From NCBI GenBank assembly GCA_009497875.2, contig CP032508.2:3364001-3428000 (forward strand): 64,000 bases of DNA, in the 5' to 3' direction. The DNA is from a gamma proteobacterium SS-5 (GTDB taxonomy: Bacteria > Pseudomonadota > Gammaproteobacteria > Chromatiales > Chromatiaceae). This document shows positions 28,231-37,820 of this stretch, one piece after another; positions within the stretch are counted from its first letter, which is position 1, and each line of letters opens with the position of its first letter. The position numbers were made by a program, and so were the translations under genes. Under the pieces are notes generated by a model. That model searched no databases. It saw nothing but the letters and a program-made list of their open reading frames with translations, and was not told where the DNA came from.

Positions 28231-29591
28231 TGGCTCCGGTCACTTATTGGTTTCAAGCTGCCACCCCGATCGAAGAGAGCGCCTCTGCGGCCGAGATGAC
28301 TAGCCAGTCCAGCGGCCGCGCTCCCCTTGGCTGCATACACCTCATCAGAAGAAAATACAGCCTCCGCCAGGGTTAGATCGTCACCCAACAATGTGTACCC
28401 ACCGCCCTTCAATCGGGATTCCAACTTCAGATAGCGATCACAGAAGGCTCGTTCGGTGGTTATCCCGTTATAGCTGTCCCGATCCGAGCGACATTTCACC
28501 CAGACCCGCTCCCCTTGGGATACCCGTTCAGCCACTAACTTCCGAGCTTCCCAGCGCCACTTGAGATCAAAAACCACAAGCAAAGACACAGGCACTGTCG
28601 CCTTTTTGACGGGCGATTCCGAAAGACTCCGCGCGTAGGCCGCACCCAGAGGTCCCGCCAGATTGGCCACTTCGACCACTCCGGAGGGGCGAAGGGCGCG
28701 CACCAGCCTCGGGCCGAACAGGTTGGCTGTGAGATGAGTAGGCACCAGAACGAGCCGCACGCCTCGCGCCCTGAAGTGGCGCAACAACGCGACATGGTGC
28801 TGGGACCTGAGCGGCCCGACGTGGATCACGACCTCTGACCATGACTCCCGCGCCACGCGCTCGGCAGCCCAAGAATCCACACCAAAATGGCCCAAGGCAT
28901 AGAAGACCAGCCGGTCGTAGTAGAGGCCGTTGAACAAAGGCCAGCCATCCTCAGGCCCAAGCATTCGCGCCATAACGGAATTTTTCGCGCAATACGCCAT
29001 GCACTCCCGATAGCGATGGGCCACATCCTCCTTCCTATCGGCCAAACGCATCTCCAGGTGTTTTACCCTCATGCCGCGCTCGAACAATGCGTTGCTGATC
29101 GGCTGATCGATGCACCAAACTTCTGTTTCATCGAGGCGTTCGTGCACATGATCCAGGGCCTCACCGACCAGAGGCTCCAGCAACTGGGCCTCGACCAGCA
29201 ATATCCCCCGTCTCACTCCCTTTAAGGCGACATCCAGATCGGCGATCATCCGCTCCCGATGACCCTGCGCCTCCTGCTCGAGTGTCTGGGTCTCCAGACT
29301 CGCCCAGCGACCGTACAGCCCAGTCTGGCTGGCCTGTAGCATGTCTACGGGAAGATTCGGCCCGTCTGCGCCGAGTGAGATCAAAGTATCCGTGGCAGCC
29401 AGGTTTTCCGGTGCGAGTGCGGCCAATCCGACCACATGAAATGGATCAGTATAACAGGCGCCCGAGAATATCCGGCATAACTCGGGATTGCGTGCAACCA
29501 GAGGGCCTATCTCAAGCCCACTACCCAACAATACCGTCCGACCACACCGATCAGGCCGGTATCCATCCAGCCAAGAACCGAACGCGGTCAT
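28227..29591 (-). CDS. Unrecognised protein, GT-B-like C-terminal half
   Basis: I do not recognise this 454-residue protein. The N-terminal half has an LLGSGLEIGPLVARNP stretch and is Arg/Glu-rich; the C-terminal half contains VVIHVGPLRSQHHVALL and ends with VFSSDEVYAAKGSAAAGLASHLGRRG, reminiscent of the donor-side helix of GT-B enzymes. A GTG at 29645 would add 18 residues and overlap the methyltransferase gene; the ATG at 29591 has an AGAGGAG a few bases upstream and is preferred. It is coupled to the GT-B gene at 26950 by a 4-bp overlap. Confidence 0.6.
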   Translation of the reverse strand: MTAFGSWLDGYRPDRCGRTVLLGSGLEIGPLVARNPELCRIFSGACYTDPFHVVGLAALAPENLAATDTLISLGADGPNLPVDMLQASQTGLYGRWASLETQTLEQEAQGHRERMIADLDVALKGVRRGILLVEAQLLEPLVGEALDHVHERLDETEVWCIDQPISNALFERGMRVKHLEMRLADRKEDVAHRYRECMAYCAKNSVMARMLGPEDGWPLFNGLYYDRLVFYALGHFGVDSWAAERVARESWSEVVIHVGPLRSQHHVALLRHFRARGVRLVLVPTHLTANLFGPRLVRALRPSGVVEVANLAGPLGAAYARSLSESPVKKATVPVSLLVVFDLKWRWEARKLVAERVSQGERVWVKCRSDRDSYNGITTERAFCDRYLKLESRLKGGGYTLLGDDLTLAEAVFSSDEVYAAKGSAAAGLASHLGRRGALFDRGGSLKPISDRSQ

Positions 29592-29622
29592 CCGCTCCTC
29601 TTCCCGCCAGGGTGATAGCGAA

Positions 29623-30651
29623 TTACGAAACAGGGCTATCGGCACCGTTCAGTTGGAGCAGGGCGCGGGCGGCACGGTGATCCGGTTCGTAATACAGACA
29701 ACGCTCCAGCCAATGTTTCCGATCTGCACCGCGGCTCAAACGACCCAGGTGAAACAGGGCCGACAGGTGGCCCTGCTCACCGGGGCTGACCAGGGCAAGC
29801 CGTTGCTGCAAGTAGGCGCGGGCCTCTTCAATCGCCCCCATTTCCTCGGCCCGCAAGGCCAGCAGGTAACATGCAGCTTCGCTCCCAGCGCTCGCCCACA
29901 ACTGCATGACAGGCATCAGGCTGTCCCAAGCAAAGACACCTTCCTCCAGCATTCTCAGTATGTGGGCTGTGCCCAAGGCATTCAGAAGATCGGCCGATAG
30001 GGGGGTATCACGAACGATCTCTCCCAGTGGTCGAATCGTCGGTATCATGCTGTCACCTGATTGATCCTTACGGCACAAGGCGATATTGAACCGCCCCCCC
30101 CAACAGGGCTGCACCTCATCGACCAACTGGCTCCCACCGCCGACCAGGGAGAATCCTGTGCTTTCCAAGAGCTGGCGAAACTCGTTAGACGTGTAGTGCC
30201 GAACGTGGTAAGGAAAGCTTTCATGGTCGAAGCCCATGACGTCTTCGTTAGGAGTGGAAACATAAAGCAGACCACCCGGCTTCATCATCCGCGCGATCAG
30301 ACGGAGAAAATCCGCATCCCGAGGCAGGTGTTCGAGGGTTTCAAAGGAGCATACGACATCAAACTGCCCCGTGATCACCTCCCCAACACGATAGGCATCG
30401 CTCTCCACCCATCGGATAGCCGGATGATCGTAATAGGTTTTGGCCATGACCAGGGCATCGCCGGAGCGATCCACGGCAACGATTTCAGAAGCCCCGGAAT
30501 TCTCGGCCAACAAAAAGGATCCGTATCCGATACCACAGGCGATATCAAGGATCCTTGCCCCACCCAATTCGGCATTGAGCGCAAACCGGTATCTCTCGAT
30601 ATGGTCTGCGCGGATATCTTGCAAGCGTTTTCCGGTTTGCCTCTCACTCAT
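29623..30651 (-). CDS. Class I SAM-dependent methyltransferase with C-terminal helical extension
   Basis: Residues 30-190 form a Rossmann methyltransferase: ILDIACGIGYGSFLL (motif I), VAVDRSGDAL, and VVCSFETLEHLP (motif II/post-II), followed by MKPGGLLYVSTPNED. The last ~120 residues look helical and TPR-like (AREYLQQ/LALVSPGEQGHLSALFHLGRLSR style) and may bind a partner. The closest general type is Methyltransf_11/UbiE-like enzymes of polysaccharide clusters. Thirty-four bases separate it from the upstream aminotransferase stop, so it probably belongs to the same operon. Confidence 0.82.
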   Translation of the reverse strand: MSERQTGKRLQDIRADHIERYRFALNAELGGARILDIACGIGYGSFLLAENSGASEIVAVDRSGDALVMAKTYYDHPAIRWVESDAYRVGEVITGQFDVVCSFETLEHLPRDADFLRLIARMMKPGGLLYVSTPNEDVMGFDHESFPYHVRHYTSNEFRQLLESTGFSLVGGGSQLVDEVQPCWGGRFNIALCRKDQSGDSMIPTIRPLGEIVRDTPLSADLLNALGTAHILRMLEEGVFAWDSLMPVMQLWASAGSEAACYLLALRAEEMGAIEEARAYLQQRLALVSPGEQGHLSALFHLGRLSRGADRKHWLERCLYYEPDHRAARALLQLNGADSPVS

Positions 30652-30684
30652 GCAGATGAACTCCCGATCCGACCCAGGATGTGG

Positions 30685-31809
30685 TTACTGAACACGTCGA
30701 TGTCCGGAAAAAAACGCAGCGATCAGACCCGAAACATACTCAACATCGTCAGAGTTGAGATGCTCGCCGATGGGAAGGCTCAGCGCCTGACGAGCCACGA
30801 CGGTCGCTTTCAGCTTCCCTGACTGGCCTAAATACTGATAGGCCGGCTGATCACACAGGGCAACTGGGTAATGAATCCCCGTTTCCACGCCATTGGCTTT
30901 CAGGAATTCCCTCAGTTCATCACGTCTCGCGGTGCGAATGACGAACAGATGGTAGGCATGGATCCCTGTGCGAAAATCTGCTGGCACGGACACCCCCTCA
31001 ACATCTGAGAGCAGCCGACGGTAGCCCTTGGCCACCGAATTTCGCGCCAGAATCCAGTCATCAAGAAAAGGCAGTTTCACGTTCAATACTGCGGCCTGAA
31101 CCGCATCCAACCGACTGTTTCTCCCCACTAATTCATGCGCCCACTTGGCGCTTCGCCCATGGTTGGCCAACATGCGGCATCGTCCGGCCAGATCGTCATC
31201 CTCAGTGACGATGGCACCGCCATCCCCAATCCCTCCCAACACCTTTCCCGGGTAAAAGCTAAAGGCTGCGACTCGACCGAAAGTTCCCACCTTGCGACCA
31301 TCGACCTCTGCGCCGTGGGCCTGGGCGCAATCCTCGATGAGGCTCAGGTTGTAGCGCATACAAAGCGCCGATAATCCAGACATGTCGGCGGGTTCCCCAT
31401 AGAGATGAACGGCAATAATTCCCACCGTATCGGGACCTATTCGCCCTTTCACGTCGTCAAGATCGAGTTGGTAGTTGTCTTCACGAATATCGGCAAAAAC
31501 CACTCGATGTCCGGCGCGTATCACCGCCTCAGCGGTGGCTGCAAAGGTGTTGGCTGGAACAATAATTTCTCCAGTCGGAAGGTCGAGAGCGGCAAGCGCG
31601 ATCTCCAGGGCATCCGTTCCATTACCCACTCCAATGCAGTTTTCTGCCCCCAGGTACTCGGCGAAGGCCATCTCGAACGATCGAACAGACGGCCCGCCAA
31701 TGAATGCTGAATCGTCCATAACGGAGCAAATCGCCGCCACCAACTCATTACGCAGTGATTGGTGCTGAAGTTGCAGATCGAGGAACGGAATTAAGCGATT
31801 CGCCGTCAC
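30685..31809 (-). CDS. DegT/DnrJ/EryC1 sugar aminotransferase (WbpE/WlbC-like)
   Basis: PLP-dependent aminotransferase that puts an amino group on a nucleotide keto-sugar, usually from glutamate. It opens with the family N-terminus IPFLDLQLQHQSL; the PLP-binding lysine is Lys189 in FSFYPGKVLGG, preceded by SLIEDCAQAHGA. Length (374) is normal. It overlaps the Gfo/Idh/MocA gene upstream by 4 bp. That pairing is the WbpB-WbpE order of UDP-GlcNAc3NAcA synthesis: oxidation at C3, then transamination. It may replace the wrecked aminotransferase at 51932/54560. Confidence 0.87.
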   Translation of the reverse strand: MTANRLIPFLDLQLQHQSLRNELVAAICSVMDDSAFIGGPSVRSFEMAFAEYLGAENCIGVGNGTDALEIALAALDLPTGEIIVPANTFAATAEAVIRAGHRVVFADIREDNYQLDLDDVKGRIGPDTVGIIAVHLYGEPADMSGLSALCMRYNLSLIEDCAQAHGAEVDGRKVGTFGRVAAFSFYPGKVLGGIGDGGAIVTEDDDLAGRCRMLANHGRSAKWAHELVGRNSRLDAVQAAVLNVKLPFLDDWILARNSVAKGYRRLLSDVEGVSVPADFRTGIHAYHLFVIRTARRDELREFLKANGVETGIHYPVALCDQPAYQYLGQSGKLKATVVARQALSLPIGEHLNSDDVEYVSGLIAAFFSGHRRVQ

Positions 31810-32873
31810 GGTTGCTGATTCTTCCCAAGATGGCTGAGCACGGGACGAAACCGAAGCCTTACCTCACGGCCGCTGGCCATAGACTCGTAGATCGCATTGA
31901 GCAACTCGATATTGCGCCGCCCCACCAATCCGTCCACCAACTGCTGGCATCCCGATTCAATACAAGAAACCACATGTTCATAGTAGGCCTTGTGCCCGAA
32001 GCCATAGACATCGGGAGGATTGACCGAATAGTCACGCTTGACCACTTCATCGCTCGGTAACGCATCTACAAAGCGCCATTCCTGGATCTCATTTACCGCA
32101 AACCCCCCGATAACAACAGTACCACCTTCGCCAAGAAGTGAGATTGAACCTTCCAGATTATCAGGGCGGGTAGCAGTGGTTGCTTCAATGATGCCTAAGG
32201 CGCCGTTCCGAAACTTTAGTATCACAGCCGCAGTATCCTCCGCTTCAATATCAGCCAAAGCCGTCATACCTGTAGCGTAAACACTGTCAACCTCACCCAG
32301 CATCCAGGACAACATGTCTATATGGTGGCTTGCTTGGTTTGCCAACACACCGCCATCCAATGCCCAAGTACCCCGCCAGTCGTCTTGGTCATAATAGTCT
32401 TGTGTGCGGCGCCATCTAACTCTTGCCGTTCCCATCACCAGACGGCCAAAGCGTCCAGCATCAAGCGCCTCTCGGAGTTTGATTACCGGAAGGTTGAACC
32501 GGTTTTGTTTGACCACGAATAAGCGTGAGCCATACCTATCACAGGCTTCCAGCATGGCATCGGCATCCTCCAACCGCAGTGCCATCGGCTTTTCAACGAC
32601 CAGCGGCAATCCAAAACGGGCCAAGCGAATCACGTGCTCCGCGTGCATACCACTAGGCGTGAGGACTGATAATAGGTTGACCCTTCCATTATCTGCCATC
32701 TCTTCCATTTCTAGGTAGCCAGGAACATCATACTCATTAGTAAAGAGTCCCAATCGTTCTGCATTTAGATCACAAACAGCAGCAAGCCTCGCACCATTGA
32801 TTTGACCTAGCCCCAGCAATTCGGCATGCCGCTTGGCGATGCGCCCACAACCAACTAATCCCACTTCTAACAC
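31806..32873 (-). CDS. Gfo/Idh/MocA oxidoreductase (WbpB/WlbA-like)
   Basis: The 355-residue NAD(P)-dependent enzyme has GLVGCGRIAKRHAE at the N-terminus, the family EKP motif (VVEKPMALRLEDAD) and the C-terminal substrate domain with WRGTWALDGGVLANQASHHID. This WRGTW...QASHH segment is shared with the 59680 gene and is typical of WbpB/WlbA, which oxidise UDP-GlcNAcA at C3. It is translationally coupled to the aminotransferase downstream. Assignment to the exact substrate is by context. Confidence 0.85.
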   Translation of the reverse strand: MLEVGLVGCGRIAKRHAELLGLGQINGARLAAVCDLNAERLGLFTNEYDVPGYLEMEEMADNGRVNLLSVLTPSGMHAEHVIRLARFGLPLVVEKPMALRLEDADAMLEACDRYGSRLFVVKQNRFNLPVIKLREALDAGRFGRLVMGTARVRWRRTQDYYDQDDWRGTWALDGGVLANQASHHIDMLSWMLGEVDSVYATGMTALADIEAEDTAAVILKFRNGALGIIEATTATRPDNLEGSISLLGEGGTVVIGGFAVNEIQEWRFVDALPSDEVVKRDYSVNPPDVYGFGHKAYYEHVVSCIESGCQQLVDGLVGRRNIELLNAIYESMASGREVRLRFRPVLSHLGKNQQP

Positions 32874-32953
32874 TTCACGGCCCTATAATAATTGGATTTA
32901 TTGTGTGGTACTCAGCATTCAGGCAGGGAAATACTAGAGCCACTGTGTGTGTA

Positions 32954-35158
32954 TCAATGTGCTGCAACGCGTTCACCGATTAAAAGGAAACGCTGTCCAG
33001 AAGCGGGGAGGACCTCATGGACAACCAAAAAATCGTTGATCTGCGTCAGAGAGGCAATTACCTTCAGTCCCAGCATTTCCATCAAGGCTATGAGATCATG
33101 TCTGTCCAAAACAATCCCCATGTGAGAGTCTTTGCTAGGCGGTTGAATACCACTCAGGACAAATCTCCCTTTTACCGGAAGCAGATTTGCCCATTGTCGG
33201 CATACTGACAACGGCGTATTTATATGCTCCAGCATATCAATCAAACATATAGCCTGTGGCACTGGCAGAGTCCCGCTTTCCAAGCGTTGCTGGAACGACT
33301 CATTGTCCAGAAAGATTAAATTGGGTGATAAAAAATGCGACTTTGCAAATCTTATTTTTTTGTTATCCTGCTCTACAGCAACCACAGTCCCTGCAGTTTC
33401 ACTAAGGATAGCCGAGCCAAATCCATAACCGCTATAGACATTGAGCACTAGGTCATCGGAACTAATATAATTTCCACAGGCACGATACAAGGCTTCAAGC
33501 TCGGGACGAAGACGGCGAATCTCATTGGGCTCAGTAACTCCCTGCAGCCGTGCATCACCCCCCTGTTGAATAAATTCAAGCTCTTTCTGGAACAGATCGC
33601 TCGGACCGATTACGGGACACAAGATTCCGGCATTTTTGACTGCCTGTTTCAAAAAATCTTCCGAAGAAATTGAAGTAATTATCACCAAGTCAATCTGCGC
33701 AGAAATTTTTGTCAAGTCTTGATCACCAATATACGGAGGCTGGCCACTCGTTGCAATGGGGTAATTATCCCAGACATAGCTAATCATTGATCCTAGCTCA
33801 GCCAAGCCATATCGTGCAATAACAGACAAGGCATCGCTACCCTGAAGCAGCACCTTGACTCCTTGCGTTACTGGTAATCGCTCGACAACCAGAGTCATAA
33901 AAGTTTCACGCAGAAACCTTTGGTAGTTTTCCCAGCGATAAAACTCAGGGGGTTTATTTTTAACTTTCTCAATCGTTTCTTCGGTTCTCCCCGGCACCTT
34001 TATCAAAGTACATCTCATTCCCTCTTCATTCTTACCTAACGAGAGATATGTATGACTAAAGTCAAAAATAACTTCAGCTCTGTCAAACATTCTCCTTAAT
34101 TCGGGATAAGATTCCACAACAGTATCCAAGTGATTCCACCCATCCAGTTGAAAATGGGTACGCAACCAGGATGATTCTCGCTCGCTTCCAACAACACCAT
34201 AAGTGTATGAACCAGCATCCCTAAGAATCAATGCGCGCCAGATACGCTCAGGCATCCCTTTGCCCGGATCTAGCCCTCGCGCCTCTGTCTGCAGCAGTGT
34301 CCACAGCGCTTCCCCCGCCAATCCGTATTTCCATAAATTCTGGGCAACAAATTCACGCAATACTGTTTCAAACCGCCATCGCTCATAACCCAGACGATCA
34401 ATTGCTTCTCCCTCTGCGGCTACAAAATCGGTCTGGCTAAAATGCTGCATGACCGCCTCCATTAGGCGACCGGAAACCTCAGCTCGACCTTGCGCTGTTT
34501 GTAAATGGTTATAAGAAATCCCATCTCGCGGAGAAAGAATGCGTTGATACAAGGGCTCTTCAATATGTTCAAAGTGATCAGCCTTGGCAAGTAATTTAAT
34601 CAGCAAATGCTTGTCTGAAGAAACTCGCATAGCCGTACTATAACCACCGACATCTTCAATGAGTTTTCTCGCACAGACAAAGTAACCGGAACAAACCTGT
34701 GTCATAGGTTCACGCAATAGTTTTTGCAGTGTACCTATACGCGACTCTTTTCGACCTCGATAACGGCTATTGAATCCGCCGTCTGGGTTAAAGTTTATGA
34801 AGTCGCAATAGCTGACAGTGCCTAGCCCATTTCCGTTCACTAATTCGAGATTACGTTCTAAGAATTTTTGGTCATATCGGTCATCTGAACCCAATACTGC
34901 AAGCCACTTACCGCGGCAACGCTCAATTGCATAGTTTAGTGTTCTGGGAATACCACTGTGCTCTTTCTCAAAGAAGCGAATACGCTCGTCAGAAAAGGTG
35001 CTAACGACCTCTTTGGTATTATCGGTAGAACCATCATCTACGATCACCATCTCCCAATCCTGAAATGTTTGTTCAATTACTGATAAAATTGCACGACTAA
35101 TTAGCATGGCGCGATTATAGGTTGCCATATACACACTGATTAGTGGGGTGTTGCTCAT
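32954..35158 (-). CDS. Fusion: GT2 glycosyltransferase, central Rossmann-like module, C-terminal methyltransferase
   Basis: The 734-residue protein starts as a GT2 enzyme (ISVYMATYN; VIVDDGSTDNT; AVLGSDDRYD). A middle section, about 425-545, has VKVLLQGSDALSVIARYGL and IDLVIITSISSEDF, resembling the Rossmann modules of other island proteins. The C-terminal ~180 residues form a methyltransferase-like domain: LNVYSGYGFGSAIL, VVAVEQDNKKI and ICLIDMLEHI. It is AT-richer than the genes to its right and left flank block (20-32.8 kb). One protein may add and methylate a sugar in turn (inference). Confidence 0.78.
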   Translation of the reverse strand: MSNTPLISVYMATYNRAMLISRAILSVIEQTFQDWEMVIVDDGSTDNTKEVVSTFSDERIRFFEKEHSGIPRTLNYAIERCRGKWLAVLGSDDRYDQKFLERNLELVNGNGLGTVSYCDFINFNPDGGFNSRYRGRKESRIGTLQKLLREPMTQVCSGYFVCARKLIEDVGGYSTAMRVSSDKHLLIKLLAKADHFEHIEEPLYQRILSPRDGISYNHLQTAQGRAEVSGRLMEAVMQHFSQTDFVAAEGEAIDRLGYERWRFETVLREFVAQNLWKYGLAGEALWTLLQTEARGLDPGKGMPERIWRALILRDAGSYTYGVVGSERESSWLRTHFQLDGWNHLDTVVESYPELRRMFDRAEVIFDFSHTYLSLGKNEEGMRCTLIKVPGRTEETIEKVKNKPPEFYRWENYQRFLRETFMTLVVERLPVTQGVKVLLQGSDALSVIARYGLAELGSMISYVWDNYPIATSGQPPYIGDQDLTKISAQIDLVIITSISSEDFLKQAVKNAGILCPVIGPSDLFQKELEFIQQGGDARLQGVTEPNEIRRLRPELEALYRACGNYISSDDLVLNVYSGYGFGSAILSETAGTVVAVEQDNKKIRFAKSHFLSPNLIFLDNESFQQRLESGTLPVPQAICLIDMLEHINTPLSVCRQWANLLPVKGRFVLSGIQPPSKDSHMGIVLDRHDLIALMEMLGLKVIASLTQINDFLVVHEVLPASGQRFLLIGERVAAH

Positions 35159-35229
35159 AAGAATGAGTTAAGCAATTGCAAGTTATAAGAGTTTAAACTA
35201 AGCCAAGCACATCTTTAATAACAGAAATT

Positions 35230-36440
35230 CTAGCTTGAGTAAGAGCCCGGTTTTTTATCAAAAAAAACCATGGCGGCAGATTGCGTGCCGACAGTTGACC
35301 ATGTAGGCAGATGGTGCTCCAAAATACTTCGTGGCAGAAGGCCTTGCCTAACAGGTGAATTGAGATTTAACTGGTCTGGAACGCCCCACCGCCTGACTGT
35401 TCTATCCGTGAGTTCGAATATGAATTCAGGAATTGAGAATAGGATATTGGAGGAGGCAGATGACAGGTACTGAAATGGATAATAATCAAAATCGTATTGT
35501 TGTGATCGTTCCAGACAACTTAATATGTTGCGAGCCGCACCGACCGGATTATTAAAACCACTATTGATAAATTCCAACGCTCGATCTATTTTATCCGTAC
35601 GCAACTGCCGATCAACGATTATCTCACGCAGCTTTTCTTTAAGTGTATCAGGACGGACAGCAATATTTGGTCGATCAAAAGGTAGCGGTACCAGATCACG
35701 TTCATCAGATCCAATAAGACATGAGCCGCTACCCATTGCCTCATAGCCTACGCGAGGCACCCCGCCACAAGACAGCCTATCAAGCACAATGTCTGCTTCA
35801 GACATAGCCGCCAGTACACTTTGGTTTGGAACTGAACTCATGAGTGTGAACTGAAATCTGACTCGCTCGCGATGAAGATCTTCGACCACTTGAAGAATAC
35901 GTGAAGTACCTTTCTGGCTCCAGTTACTGGGTGCATGAACAATAATGGGTTCAATACGATTTTGAATTTGTCGATTACAACGGGAGTAATCGACTGGTAT
36001 AATAGTTGCGTAGTACGGACGAATTGCAAAACCATTATATGAAGGCTGTACCATCAGGACATCAGCAAAAAGCTCGCTTATGCGTGTATTATAAAGCTTG
36101 TTCGCAAAGAGTTGAAGATAAGGGTCATTGGATTCACAAATTTGCCTTAAATCACTAATTTGTTTAGTGGATTCAATTGACCGGAAACTTGGATATGTGT
36201 AACCCCGATCTTCCCAAATGCTCTTGAAGATTGACCAATGGTGCAACTCACTGCCAGTATGGAATTGCACAATTTTCTTTCCCATTGACTTTAGCATGGG
36301 CAAATCTGCATTACCCGGCAATAGACTACGGCCAGCAACAAAAATATAGAGATCAAAATCTAGATACCAACGTAATTCATTGGGAATATCCAGCACTACC
36401 GGGTAGGGCTCTTGATCAAAACCAATCCTGATATTACGAC
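35230..36440 (-). pseudogene. 5'-truncated GT-B glycosyltransferase interrupted by IS4
   Basis: The readable part (388 residues from a GTG at 36396) is GT-B-like: IIVHAPSNWSQKGTSRIL, then ADIVLDRLSCGGVPRVGYEAMGSG, the donor-binding helix of family 4/1 enzymes. The frame stays open upstream to the IS4 border at 36441. Beyond IS4 and one copy of its 11-bp target repeat it continues for about 50 bp (37769-37820) and then meets the end of IS630 copy A, where a TAA closes it and no start codon is left. The natural N-terminus is therefore gone. A shortened product from the GTG is possible but unlikely to be active. Confidence 0.75.
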
Positions 36441-37768
36441 ACTAGTGTCCCGTTAAAAAAGCCATAGATCCCTGCAAGATAATGTTTCTATTTGGTAATT
36501 TCTAAAATTTGTGGTGTTAGCAACTTGAAAATCGATCCGATGCCCATTGATCATTCCTGCTGGACTCCAACGAGGATAGATCATGTACACCGGCAGGCTG
36601 ATTTTCTCGCAGGTCATGGCGCACTTGCCACTGCACACTTTTCGGCGTTGTGTCGCTCGCTATCGAGGCGAGCACTACGTCAAGCATTTCCGCTGTCTCG
36701 ACCAATACTATGTCATGGCCTTTGCCCAGCTCACTTATCGGGAGAGCTTGCGCGACATCGAGGCTTGCCTTCGTGCCCACCAGAGCAAGCTTTATCACAT
36801 GGGGCTTCGTGCTCCCTCCGTCGCGCGCAATACCCTGGCAAAAGCCAACGAGCGTCGGGACTGGCGTATCTACGCCGACTTCGCACAAGCCCTGATTCGT
36901 GTCGCCCGCCCTCTCTATGCCGACGAAGACCTAGGGCTGGAACTGGACAATACGGTCTATGCGCTGGATGCCTCCACCATCGACCTGTGTCTATCGATAT
37001 TCCCTTGGGCGCTGTTTCGTACCACCAAGTCTGCCGTCAAGCTTCATACCCTGCTGGACCTGCGTGGCAACATCCCCACGTTTATCCATATCACAGACGG
37101 CAAGGTACACGACGTCAACGCCCTCGATATGTTGCTGCCGGAACCGGGCGCTTTCTACATCATGGACCGTGGCTATGTGGACTTCCGACGCTTATTCACC
37201 TTGAACGCCGCAGGTGCATTCTTTGTCATTCGTGCCAAATCCAATACCAAGTATCGGCGCCGCTATTCCCATCCCGTCGACACCGCCGGCGGGGTGCGCT
37301 GCGATCAGACCATCGTACTCACGGGTGTGCGCTCAGCCGTCGATTACCCGCAGCCGTTACGCCGGATCAAGTATCACGATACCCAGACCGGCAAGACATT
37401 CGATTTTCTGACCAACAATTTCAGCGTCAAGGCACAGACGGTGGCCGACCTATACCGCTATCGCTGGCAAGTGGAGTTGTTCTTCAAATGGATCAAGCAG
37501 CATCTACGCATCAAGTCGTTTTTCGGCACCACAGAGAATGCGGTCAAAAGCCAAATCTGGATTGCCATCTCAGTCTACGTGCTCGTGGCCATCATCAAAA
37601 AGCGCCACGACATCAAGGCCGATCTTTACACAATCCTACAGGTTCTGAGCCTAACCTTGTTTGAGAAAACATTTATAGAACAAGTACTTAATTTAAGAGA
37701 TCGCACGTCGGAAGACCATGGTAACCCTAAGCAACTGGATTTATTCGATAATTTAACGGGACACTAGT
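36441..37768 (+). mobile_element. IS4-family insertion sequence, complete
   Basis: The element has perfect 17-bp ends, ACTAGTGTCCCGTTAAA and its reverse complement. It is flanked by an 11-bp direct repeat GATATTACGAC (36430-36440 and 37769-37779), a target duplication of the size seen in IS4 relatives. Length is 1,328 bp. It interrupts the glycosyltransferase gene on the minus strand. The clean duplication and intact gene point to a recent insertion. Confidence 0.92.
36583..37767 (+). CDS. IS4-family transposase
   Basis: A 394-residue DDE transposase. The first aspartate is in YALDASTIDL, the second in FYIMDRGYVD, and the glutamate lies in the IS4 signature YRYRWQVELFFKWIKQHL (Y-x2-R-x3-E-x6-K). 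The start MYTGRLIFSQVMAHLP is a standard N-terminus of this group. The stop codon lies inside the right terminal repeat. The gene appears intact and functional. Confidence 0.92.
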   Translation: MYTGRLIFSQVMAHLPLHTFRRCVARYRGEHYVKHFRCLDQYYVMAFAQLTYRESLRDIEACLRAHQSKLYHMGLRAPSVARNTLAKANERRDWRIYADFAQALIRVARPLYADEDLGLELDNTVYALDASTIDLCLSIFPWALFRTTKSAVKLHTLLDLRGNIPTFIHITDGKVHDVNALDMLLPEPGAFYIMDRGYVDFRRLFTLNAAGAFFVIRAKSNTKYRRRYSHPVDTAGGVRCDQTIVLTGVRSAVDYPQPLRRIKYHDTQTGKTFDFLTNNFSVKAQTVADLYRYRWQVELFFKWIKQHLRIKSFFGTTENAVKSQIWIAISVYVLVAIIKKRHDIKADLYTILQVLSLTLFEKTFIEQVLNLRDRTSEDHGNPKQLDLFDNLTGH

Positions 37769-37820
37769 GATATTACGACTTAAATTTCTATCTAATAAAA
37801 TATTATACTTTTGGTCTTTG

